A stretch of 22,543 bases of DNA from CALKCV01 sp964619285. GTDB taxonomy: Bacteria; Cyanobacteriota; Cyanobacteriia; Cyanobacteriales; Microcoleaceae. The stretch spans positions 1 through 22,543 of the forward strand of contig CAZUCT010000100.1 in the NCBI GenBank assembly GCA_964619285.1, written 5' to 3'. Shown here piece by piece: positions 12,893-20,200 of this stretch (position 1 is its first letter; each line of letters opens with the position of its first letter). A program made the translations under genes and the position numbers. The notes beneath the pieces are model-generated. The model did not search any database, was not told where the DNA came from, and worked only from the letters and a program-made list of their open reading frames with translations.

Positions 12893-14049
12893 CTTTAGTT
12901 ATCGGTTCGATAAGCGGTACTTCGGTGGATGGTATCGATGCGGTTTTAACTAATGTTACCGTCGCAGATACCAACGAATTGAGGGTGGAACTGTTGGCAG
13001 GAGAGACTATCTCTTATCCAGAAGAGTTGCGATCGCAAATTCTGGCCGTTGCAGGAGGCGCATCTGTGTCAATGGCCCAACTGGCAGAATTGGACGAGGC
13101 GATCGCTGCTGCATTTGCGCAAGCGGCCTTGACAATTAACGCCGGCTATGATAAAGCACAACTAATCGGCTCTCACGGTCAAACTGTCTTTCATCGCCCG
13201 GCTTCGAGGTCGGAGGTTGGGGAAGTTAAACTCGGGTATAGCGTCCAACTGGGTAGGGGGGCGAAAATCGCGCAATTAACCGGCATTCCCACGGTTTGTA
13301 ATTTTCGCGCTGCAGATATAGCCGCCGGAGGGCAGGGGGCTCCTTTGGTTTCTAAGGTGGATGCTTATTTATTGAGCGATAAAAAGAGCGATCGCTGCGT
13401 TCAAAACCTCGGCGGTATCGGCAACTTTACTTATTTACCCGCCCGAGATAGCTTTTCCCAGGAATGGTGCGATCGCGTTATCGGTTGGGACACCGGACCG
13501 GCTAACAGTTTGTTAGATTTAGCGGTACAAAAGCTATCTGGGGGCAACCAAACTTACGATAAAAATGGGGCCTGGGCGGCTAGCGGAAGTCCTTGTCAGG
13601 AGTTAGTAAAAAAGTGGTTGCAGCAAGACTTTTTCCAAGAGCAACCGCCAAAGTCAACGGGGCGAGAGTTATTCGGTAAAGAGTATTTAGAAAACTGCCT
13701 GGCAGATGCGGCAAATTACGATTTAAGCGAGGCAGATTTTCTGGCAACTCTAACGGAATTAACGGCAGCTTCCATAGTTTTAAGTTATAGAAACTTTTTA
13801 CCAAAAATGCCAGAACAGGTTTTATTATGCGGTGGGGGCAGTCATAATTTGTATTTAAAAGAACGACTGGAGAAATTGTTAGGAACCGTAGAAGTATTAA
13901 CTACTGCAGAAATGGGATTGAATGCGGATTTTAAAGAAGCGATCGCTTTTGCAGTATTAGCTTATTGGCGTTCTGTTGGCATTCCCGGAAATTTGCCCCA
14001 AGTAACGGGGGCAAAAGCGGCGGTATTGTTAGGAGAAATGTTTGGTTAG
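12889..14049 (+). CDS. anmK: Anhydro-N-acetylmuramic acid kinase
   Basis: The 386-residue protein matches AnmK throughout: IGSISGTSVDGIDAVL at 5-20 (phosphate-binding loop), IGSHGQTVFHRP, then the QLGRGAKIAQLTGIPTVCNF-type segment with FRAADIAAGGQGAPLV, QNLGGIGNFTYLP, GWDTGPANSLLD, and LLCGGGSHNLYL near the end. It converts anhydroMurNAc, from peptidoglycan turnover, to MurNAc-6-phosphate in the cytoplasm. The length is normal and no key motif is missing. It overlaps the PP2C gene by 4 nt. The gene is rich in HIP1 octamers. The stop lies in a short heptamer run (TAGGTAA TGGGTAA). Confidence 0.95.
   Translation: MTLVIGSISGTSVDGIDAVLTNVTVADTNELRVELLAGETISYPEELRSQILAVAGGASVSMAQLAELDEAIAAAFAQAALTINAGYDKAQLIGSHGQTVFHRPASRSEVGEVKLGYSVQLGRGAKIAQLTGIPTVCNFRAADIAAGGQGAPLVSKVDAYLLSDKKSDRCVQNLGGIGNFTYLPARDSFSQEWCDRVIGWDTGPANSLLDLAVQKLSGGNQTYDKNGAWAASGSPCQELVKKWLQQDFFQEQPPKSTGRELFGKEYLENCLADAANYDLSEADFLATLTELTAASIVLSYRNFLPKMPEQVLLCGGGSHNLYLKERLEKLLGTVEVLTTAEMGLNADFKEAIAFAVLAYWRSVGIPGNLPQVTGAKAAVLLGEMFG
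13029..13946. repeat. Cluster of five HIP1 octamers (GCGATCGC) in anmK
   Basis: GCGATCGC occurs at 13029, 13099, 13388, 13469 and 13939. Further copies are scattered elsewhere in the window (for example at 14265 in the HTH gene). HIP1 over-representation is a mark of many cyanobacterial genomes. Confidence 0.9.
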
Positions 14050-14066
14050 GTAATGGGTAATGGGAT
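14047..14066 (+). repeat. Short heptamer run at the anmK stop
   Basis: TAGGTAA, TGGGTAA and TGGGAT(A) follow each other from the stop codon itself (TAG, 14047-14049). This is a two- to three-unit, degenerate version of the longer arrays. Confidence 0.6.
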
Positions 14067-14138
14067 ATTAGTGCTGGTGCGCGGTTTATTTTTGCTATTC
14101 TATAAAGCAGTAATTTAAAATTGGAGGTTGGTTTAAAG

Positions 14139-14561
14139 ATGAAAGTCAAAACTCAACTGGCGCAATTAAGAGCCAAACATGGGAATATTAGTTACGAAAA
14201 GATTTCCGAATCTACGGGAATAGAGAGCGAAAAATTGAGAGAACTGGAAAGCGATAAAGCTGAAGCGATCGCTTTTGCTACTCTGGCGGAACTCTGCGCT
14301 TTTTTTCAATGTACCCCTAACGATTTGTTCCTTCTCGACTCGGAGGAAGTGGAAGTAGATACGACCCCTCCCAGTACGGAGGAACTTGCTAAAGCTCGCG
14401 AGATTATTAAAGAAGGATTTGCCCTAGCTGAGGCGACGCCACCTCGTCCGGCAGAAGAAATTTGGGAGGAGTTTCAAGCGGTTCGCGCCCAGGTGGGTGC
14501 CGAAATGGCTGAGTCCCAGTTGAGGGTTCGAGATACTGAAGGGGTAAAAACCGATGCTTAA
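14139..14561 (+). CDS. HTH (XRE-like) protein, probable antitoxin
   Basis: The 140-residue protein has an N-terminal helix-turn-helix of the XRE/Cro type (about 1-65: LAQLRAKHGNISYEKISEST, then LRELESDKAEAIAFATLAEL, CAFFQCTPNDLFLLD), with a longer acidic helical tail. The ATG at 14139 is preceded by GGAGG about 11 nt upstream; a TTG start at 14121 would include that Shine-Dalgarno sequence and is unlikely. Its end overlaps the PIN-domain gene by 8 nt, the classic order of antitoxin before toxin. It probably binds and neutralises the PIN protein through its C-terminal part and represses its own promoter through the HTH; both are inferences from the family. Confidence 0.85.
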   Translation: MKVKTQLAQLRAKHGNISYEKISESTGIESEKLRELESDKAEAIAFATLAELCAFFQCTPNDLFLLDSEEVEVDTTPPSTEELAKAREIIKEGFALAEATPPRPAEEIWEEFQAVRAQVGAEMAESQLRVRDTEGVKTDA

Positions 14562-14976
14562 AGTTATCATTGATACTTCTGTGTTTGTTGCCGCTTTTGG
14601 CCGTAAGACGAGCAGCAGTCCGGTTAAAATACTCGATAATTGGGTAGAGGGTCGATTCGCTCTGGTTATGTCACCCCAACTTTTAGAAGAGTTGCTGGCA
14701 AAGTTAGCCCAACGGGGGGTTTCCAAGCAGACTTTAGTGATTTTGGTTGCCAAAATTAGAGCGATCGCCCTACAGCTCCTTGGTGCTTATGAAGCCACTC
14801 GCCTCGATGAAGTTGACCCGGACGATAATAAGTTTTTAGCGGCAGCTTATGAGGCAAAAGCAGATTATTTGGTGTCGGTGGATAACCATTTACTGTCGTT
14901 AAAATATTACCACGGCACCCAGATATTGACTCCGGCTTTATTTTTGCGTGCTTTGGTCGAGAACGGAGGAGAATAA
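14554..14976 (+). CDS. PIN-domain ribonuclease, probable toxin
   Basis: The 140-residue protein is a single PIN domain. Acidic metal-binding positions are visible: D8 in VIIDTSVFVA, the Glu pair in SPQLLEELLAKL, and D/E residues in EVDPDDNKFLAAAYEAKADYLVSVDN. The strand YLVSVDNHLLSLKYYHGTQI is typical of the putative toxin component, PIN family. It likely cleaves RNA in the cytoplasm. The start overlaps the HTH gene by 8 nt, so synthesis is coupled to the antitoxin. Two bases of the stop-proximal region are followed at once by an arm of the dispersed hairpin repeat (14977-14987). Confidence 0.88.
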   Translation: MLKVIIDTSVFVAAFGRKTSSSPVKILDNWVEGRFALVMSPQLLEELLAKLAQRGVSKQTLVILVAKIRAIALQLLGAYEATRLDEVDPDDNKFLAAAYEAKADYLVSVDNHLLSLKYYHGTQILTPALFLRALVENGGE

Positions 14977-14987
14977 GTTCGTAGTAA
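14977..14987 (+). repeat. Single arm of the GTTCGTAGTAA dispersed repeat
   Basis: GTTCGTAGTAA begins at the base after the PIN gene stop codon. The same 11-mer forms one arm of the complete hairpin at 22500-22536 and, reversed, lies at 17258-17268. Confidence 0.6.
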
Positions 14988-15071
14988 TGGATGAGCGCGA
15001 TTCTAGTAGGGTTTGCTGAAAAATCATAAAACCTGGCAATTATGGTAATAGGTAATATACTCAACACGGGA

Positions 15072-15383
15072 ATGAAAACACGAGTAATTTCCATCAAAAC
15101 AGAACCTAAAAACAGCAACCTAAGTGTTGTTGTCTTAATAGGCAACGAGCAATATCGATTTACTTTTGCCGTCGAAAATTCTACGGTAGCATGCCGCCAA
15201 ATTCAAGGCATTAGAGGAGATAAAAATTTTCTCAATACTTTTCGATTTAATCAAAATTTGGGAGTAGAAATATACCAGCTAGTTTCCCAATTTCAAGAGG
15301 GAAAAAATTTAGAATTGCCCGTAGAAATAGGCGATTTCTATTTGGAAGAAGCAAGATTAGCTTCTGGCTTGCATAAAAGTTAA
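15072..15383 (+). CDS. Hypothetical protein
   Basis: This 103-residue protein is not one I recognise. It alternates short hydrophobic strands and turns (VISIKTEPKNSNLSVVVLIG, then NEQYRFTFAVENSTVACRQI), with a helical C-terminal half ending in YLEEARLASG. There is no signal peptide or membrane helix. An ATG at 15042 would add ten residues; neither start has a convincing Shine-Dalgarno sequence, and 15072 was chosen because the conserved-looking sequence begins there. It lies between a PIN toxin pair and a second toxin-like pair on the other strand, so it may belong to an accessory island. Confidence 0.6.
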   Translation: MKTRVISIKTEPKNSNLSVVVLIGNEQYRFTFAVENSTVACRQIQGIRGDKNFLNTFRFNQNLGVEIYQLVSQFQEGKNLELPVEIGDFYLEEARLASGLHKS

Positions 15384-15411
15384 TCTTGCAATCTTAACCA
15401 ATAGCAAAAAC

Positions 15412-15454
15412 CAGGTTTATCTGAGTTTTTAGTCTGCAAAATAAACCTGATTTT
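15412..15454. terminator. Bidirectional terminator-like hairpin
   Basis: CAGGTTTAT (15412-15420) and ATAAACCTG (15441-15449) form a 9-bp stem with a 20-nt loop. ATTTTG follows on the plus strand, and TTTTTG follows on the minus strand. It lies between convergent genes ending at 15383 and 15471. Confidence 0.6.
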
Positions 15455-15470
15455 GTGGTGATTTTTACTT

Positions 15471-15716
15471 TTAATTGGAGGCGATCGCTTCCGGTGTTAT
15501 GTTAGTTGCTTTTGCCTGCAATACCGTAATCCCTACCAATTCCTTATCGCGATAATGGTAAATAACGTTGTCCTCCACAATACTATCGTTTGCTCGTTGG
15601 GGTTTGCGAAAACTGACGTACAAAACATCTGCTTCCTCGTCATAGTCAGCCCAGATTTTATTGGAAGGTGTTGTTAATAAGTAAGGAACAGATTTTAAGA
15701 AACTGACTTCTGCCAT
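15471..15716 (-). CDS. DUF2283 family protein
   Basis: The 81-residue protein carries the DUF2283 signature WADYDEEADVLYVSF followed by VEDNVIYHYRDKELVGITVLQA. This small all-beta family is widespread and often lies beside toxin-like genes. It is cytoplasmic, with no catalytic residues known to me. Its start lies inside the end of the upstream gene (a 22-nt overlap, different frame), so the two are co-translated. By position it could be the antitoxin or immunity partner, which is inference. Confidence 0.85.
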   Translation of the reverse strand: MAEVSFLKSVPYLLTTPSNKIWADYDEEADVLYVSFRKPQRANDSIVEDNVIYHYRDKELVGITVLQAKATNITPEAIASN

Positions 15717-16036
15717 AATATGCCTCTCTTCAGTAGTTTTTGCGGTGCGGATGTCATAAATGCTGTAATGATAAAGCCATCGTTGTCGATTTCTTTATAT
15801 ACCACAACAGCATCTTTTTCAGATATAATTGTCTGATTGTAATGTTTTAAAGCTACTAACTCGTCAGTCCATCCTCGAACGATGAAATCTGGATCGCAAA
15901 TAGTTTCTAGCACTACATCAAGACATCCTACCATATAGTCATGGTTTTCTATGATATGAGACCATTGCTTGTAAGTCAAACGGATGGGAACTCCATTCTT
16001 AGAAACAACAGTTTCGATTACATTTTCAGATACCAC
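15695..16036 (-). CDS. Putative BECR/PBECR-like RNase (toxin candidate)
   Basis: The C-terminal 90 residues contain PIRLTYKQWSHIIENHDYM, then a helix LDVVLETICDPDFIVRGW and three strands ending in GFIITAFMTSAPQKLLKRG. The order RLT..W.HI...H, helix, I..PD.I, strands, ending with a basic tail, recalls the PBECR/barnase-EndoU-ColicinE5-RelE nucleases. His and Arg/Lys residues are available for catalysis, but the match is by eye. The GTG at 16036 gives 113 residues; a TTG at 16093 would add 19 residues, but it lies only about 5 nt after the predicted transcription start from a perfect TATAAT (16110-16105), so the shorter form is preferred. The DUF2283 gene overlaps its 3' end by 22 nt, the layout of a toxin-antitoxin operon. 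Confidence 0.6.
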   Translation of the reverse strand: MVSENVIETVVSKNGVPIRLTYKQWSHIIENHDYMVGCLDVVLETICDPDFIVRGWTDELVALKHYNQTIISEKDAVVVYKEIDNDGFIITAFMTSAPQKLLKRGILWQKSVS

Positions 16037-16093
16037 TTGCCTGCCCCGATTAATAAATGAAAAAGAAAGTCGTTGGATAACTATCTCAATCAA

Positions 16094-16136
16094 AATACGA
16101 TTTTATTATAGCATAATGCCGTATTGATAATAATAC
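16094..16136 (-). promoter_or_regulatory. Promoter with nested palindromes (possible operator) of the BECR-like/DUF2283 pair
   Basis: A perfect -10 TATAAT (minus strand, 16110-16105) is overlapped by ATTAT-AGC-ATAAT (16105-16117). AATACG (16094-16099) and CGTATT (16120-16125) enclose it, and GTATT-N6-AATAC (16121-16136) lies just upstream. Dense palindromes on a -10 box fit autoregulation. No good -35 is visible. Confidence 0.45.
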
Positions 16137-16164
16137 CGCAACACCAAAAAAATCGACACCTTTT

Positions 16165-16222
16165 TTGCTAATTGCTAATCCCAACCATTAGCAATTAGCA
16201 ATTGACAATTAGCAATTAGCAA
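16165..16222. repeat. STRR heptamers in inverted orientation forming a 15-bp palindrome
   Basis: TTGCTAA occurs twice (16165-16178), and TTAGCAA or TTGACAA occurs five times (16188-16222). The arms 16165-16179 and 16187-16201 pair perfectly over 15 bp with loop CCCAACC. The repeat encodes the last codons (I-A-N-C) and the TAA stop of the ParA-like gene. On the minus strand As, not Ts, follow the hairpin, so it is not a standard terminator. Confidence 0.9.
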
Positions 16223-17216
16223 TATTGGTTTTTTGCGCGATCGCCCCTGCCAACTCCTTAAAATCTAGGTAAATCTTTTTCACCAAGGAACTATGTCCCC
16301 CAATAGCCCCATCGGCGGGCTTCAAGTGAAACATCGGTTTGCGAGCTTCCTGGGCCATCGGCATCATGCTCTGGTAGTTCTTCAGCAAAGCCAAGCAATG
16401 AGGATCTTCTAGAACGGAGATCTCGTTATTTTCTGGCAGGTCTAATACATCTTTTTGGTAAACAGAAGGAATGCGAGCGATCCAACGTTGATAAGCCCTC
16501 ACCGGGCGATCTAACCGCGCCGCGTGTTGCAAAACTACATAACCCACCGGTTCCATGGGCCCCTCTGGCAACATCAAATCTTTAGCAGGGTTGCGCTGTC
16601 GTCGTTCGTGCCAACTTTCCCGCCACCGTCGCAAAGTAGGGCCGAGGTTGCGCAAACCTTGTAAGGAAAATAAATCCGGTGAAAGCGGTACGACAACATA
16701 ATCTGCGGCAATTAAGGCCGCACGATTAATCGCTCCTAAATTCGGACCTAAGTCAACTAAGATCGCATCTGCTTCGTGGGTTTTAGCTGAAGAATTTATC
16801 ATTCTCCAAAAAGCAGACATCACGCGAAACGCACCCTCGTCACCATCCATACATTTCAGCCAAACTTCCGAGAGTTGGTCTTCAAAACCAGAAAGCAATA
16901 AATCCCCCACCAACAATGCCAGGCTGGTGTCCAAGGATTCGTCGATATATTCTAGGTGGGGCTCGGCGATATCGCCAATTCCTCGAATCAAAGGATCGAC
17001 GCAACTAAATACAGTGTTGGCGCGGTTGCCTTCCTGCCAGAGTTCTTCTAAGCGATCTTCCTCCAGAAAGGCAGCAGTAAGGTTAGCTTGAGGGTCGAGG
17101 TCTGCCGCAACAACCCGCAAACCCATATCTCTATACATCCAAGCCAAATGATACACCAAGGAAGTTTTGCCAACTCCTCCTTTGTTATTAAAAAAAGCAA
17201 TAATGGTCGTATTCAT
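16209..17216 (-). CDS. ParA/MinD-type ATPase (orphan)
   Basis: The 335-residue protein begins MNTTIIAFFNNKGGVGKTSL, with the deviant Walker A KGGVGKT at 12-18. VVAADLDPQANLT follows (38-47, switch region), then AILVDLGPNLGAINRAAL (Walker B-like) and ADYVVVPLSPDLFSLQGL. These are standard for ParA-type ATPases that position DNA or protein complexes. It is longer than minimal ParA, with a C-terminal region of about 100 residues (after VVLQHAARLDRPVRAYQRW) that I do not recognise. No ParB, centromere-like array or plasmid replication gene is in the window, so it is probably a chromosomal orphan or part of an accessory island. AGGA about 10 nt before the ATG supports the start. The C-terminal tail is repeat-encoded. 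Confidence 0.9.
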   Translation of the reverse strand: MNTTIIAFFNNKGGVGKTSLVYHLAWMYRDMGLRVVAADLDPQANLTAAFLEEDRLEELWQEGNRANTVFSCVDPLIRGIGDIAEPHLEYIDESLDTSLALLVGDLLLSGFEDQLSEVWLKCMDGDEGAFRVMSAFWRMINSSAKTHEADAILVDLGPNLGAINRAALIAADYVVVPLSPDLFSLQGLRNLGPTLRRWRESWHERRQRNPAKDLMLPEGPMEPVGYVVLQHAARLDRPVRAYQRWIARIPSVYQKDVLDLPENNEISVLEDPHCLALLKNYQSMMPMAQEARKPMFHLKPADGAIGGHSSLVKKIYLDFKELAGAIAQKTNIANC

Positions 17217-17245
17217 GGTTTTTTCCTAATTATGACTAGCAAAGA

Positions 17246-17268
17246 CGACTAAAGTCGTTACTACGAAC
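17246..17268 (-). repeat. Half copy of the dispersed hairpin repeat
   Basis: CGACT-AA-AGTCG (17246-17257) forms the inner hairpin, and TTACTACGAAC (17258-17268) is one outer arm. The complete version, with both outer arms, is at 22500-22536. It lies between the ParA-like gene and the end of the histidine kinase gene. Confidence 0.7.
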
Positions 17269-17274
17269 GGACGT

Positions 17275-20200
17275 TTATTGCTTAATAGGAATCGCGATCG
17301 CAAACTCAGTTCCCACACCCACCTCCGAGAAACAATCCAATTGTCCCTTGTGTTTTTCCACAACAATTTGATAGCTAATAGACAGGCCCAAACCTGTACC
17401 GCTGCCCACAGGTTTAGTAGTAAAAAAAGGATCGAAAATTTTACTTCGTACAGATTCGCTCATGCCCGCGCCATTATCAATAATCTTAATGGCGATCGCG
17501 TTAGAACCCGCAACCTCGGTGCGAATAGTCAAAGTTGGCAAGACCGAGGAAAATTCGTCGGGCAAAACATCCCCATCGCTTCCCAACTGGCAGCGTTTTT
17601 CTTCCAAAGCATCGAGGGCATTAGCAATAACATTCATAAAAACTTGATTCATCTGACCGGCATAACACTCGATTTGTGGCAGCTCTCCGTAATCTTTAAC
17701 TAGCTGAATGCCTGGGATACCACCGGGCTTAGACTTGAGACGATTTTGTAAAATCAGTAAAGTGCTGTCGATGCCCTCGTGGATATCTACCGCCTTAACC
17801 TCCGCCTCATCCAAACGGGAGAAATTGCGCAAAGAAACAACAATTTGACGAATGCGATCGGCACCCACTCGGATCGACTTCAAAATTTTCGGAAAATCGG
17901 ACAGCAAAAAATCTAACTCTATAGCTTCTATTTTCTCCTGAAGTTCTGGAACCGGAGCGGGATAATGCTGCTGGTAGAGTTCGATTAAGCGCAAAAGTTC
18001 TTCGGCGTACTCCGTGGCATAATTAACATTACCGTAAATAAAATTAACCGGGTTGTTAATTTCGTGAGCGATACCCGCCACCAATTGACCCAAAGAAGAC
18101 ATTTTTTCAGTTTGAATCAATTGAGTTTGAGCTTGTTGGAGTCGTTTGAGAGCATCGGCCAACTCGCGAGCTTGGGCCTTAGCTTGGAAAGCAACCTCGC
18201 GACTTTGACTGTAGAGTTCCGCTTGATCTATAGCGATCGCCAAACGATCGCTCACCGCGTGAAGCAATTCCACCTCCGTATCCAACCAAGGGCGAACGCA
18301 AGTATGATGCCCGCAAACCAAAACCCCAATTTTACCCGACTGAGTTTCTATTGGCAGAGACAAAAACGACTGCATCCCCAAACTGATGATACAATCTCGC
18401 ATTTCCGTATCGAACATCAAACTCAAATCGTCAACCCGCACGATTTCCAATCGCAAACACCTCTGGGACCAAGAACCGAATTGAGAGAGAGGATATTCTC
18501 CGATAAAACTTGCCAAAGTATCATCTTTAGCCTCGTTAACCACCTCCCAACTATCCTCAGAACGAATCGAAACCTCTCCTTCATTTTTATCGGTACCAAA
18601 ATGATACCAGACAAAATAACAGCGTTCGATTTGCAGCAGGTTGCGAACCTCGCGAACCGCAGTTTCCAGAATAGTATCCAGATCCAGAGAATTGCGGATT
18701 TGATTGGCCAAACTGTTGAGCAATTCTTCGTGTCTGGCAACTTCTCGGTATTTAGCCTCCGATCGCTGAAGTGCCAGCAGCGCTTGTTTGCGTTCCGTCA
18801 CATCCACCGCCAAACCAATTACAGCGATCGCCTCTCCGCTATTATCTTTAACTTTCGCCGTAATCGTTTCTAGTTCGTGGAGCTCCCCCTTAGCAAAAGC
18901 GATCGCTCCCTCAGAGCGATAGGGAGTGTTTTGCTGCAAAGCTGCCGTATCGGCAGCCCTCAAATTAGCCGACTCCGTCTCCCCCAAAACCTCCCAATAA
19001 TGAGACGCTGCTAAAAAGCGAGATTCGGGAATGCCCACATCGCGACAGAAAGTCTTGTTAACAAATTGCATCTTGCCCTTGGTATCCGCCATCCAGATCC
19101 AGATGGGAGCGTTATTAAGGATAGCTCTGAGAGTTTTTTGTTGCTTGGCTAGCAGCTGTTCCGCCCGCTTGCGATCGCTGATATCCGTAATCGTGCCGAC
19201 ATAACCGATAACTTCTCCATTTTTTCCTCTTTCCGGCACTGCTTGAGTCAATACCCAGATAACTTCCCCATCGCTCCTGACCGTGCGATACTCGCTATTA
19301 AAAGGCTGTTGGCTTTCTACGGCAGCTTGCCATTTTTGGTAAGTCCGTCCTCGATCTGCCGGGAAGATGGAGCGCGTCCAACCATCTCCTTTTGCTTCCT
19401 CTGGGGGAGTGCCAGTCATCCGAGTCCAGCGATCGTTAACGTACAAACAGTTTCCAGCAACATCGGCGCGAAAGATACCCACTGGGGAGACTTCCGTTAA
19501 AGTTTGATAGCGATATTCGCTTTCTCTCCGGGCCGCTTCTGCTTCGACGCGATCGCTAACATCCAAAACCTGAGACCATACCGACACCAGATTCCCACTC
19601 TCATCTAAGAGAACCGAATTATACCACTGGCAATGAACTATCTTACCCTCTTTAGTGTAATTGCGATTAGTCAAAGTATTTCTAGGTTGAGAGCCGTCTT
19701 TGAGAGACTGTATTACAGCACCTACGGCTTCCAAGTCTTCATCAAACACAAATTTCCATTCCGTAGCATTTTTACCCATCACTTCTTCTGGTTTCCAGCC
19801 GAATAGTTTCTCAGCTTGCCGGGACCAACGCCGGACGCGAAAATCGTTATCAAACTCAATAACTGCTAAAGGAGAATTATCCAGATGGAAAGTTAATTGT
19901 TGAAGGGCTTTTTTTAGTTCAACTTCGGCATTGAGGCGATCGCCAATATCGTTTAAAATAACAGTCAAGATTTTTTCCTCTCCCAGAGCCAGTTTAGAAA
20001 TAGAAGCTTCTGCCGGAAATTCCGTTCCATCCTTACGCATACCCCAAATTTGACCTCGTTGGTTCATCTTCTTGGATACCGTCTCGGCAGAGTTAGCAAA
20101 TTCCCCGATATAGTCTTTATGTTTGGCGGCAAAACGCTCTGGCAATAGCAAATCTAAAGATTGTCCTAAAACCTCCTTAGCTTGGTAGCCAAATATTCTT

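Noticed and set aside
16209..17216. Plasmid partition locus
   Set aside because: No ParB gene, iteron array or replication gene is present, and core genes such as prfC and anmK lie on the same stretch.
18064..18873. Open frame of 269 codons on the plus strand inside the histidine kinase gene
   Set aside because: It is the antisense shadow of clear PAS, GAF and HisKA coding sequence; its translation is rich in Q, R and N with no domain, and it has no ribosome binding site.
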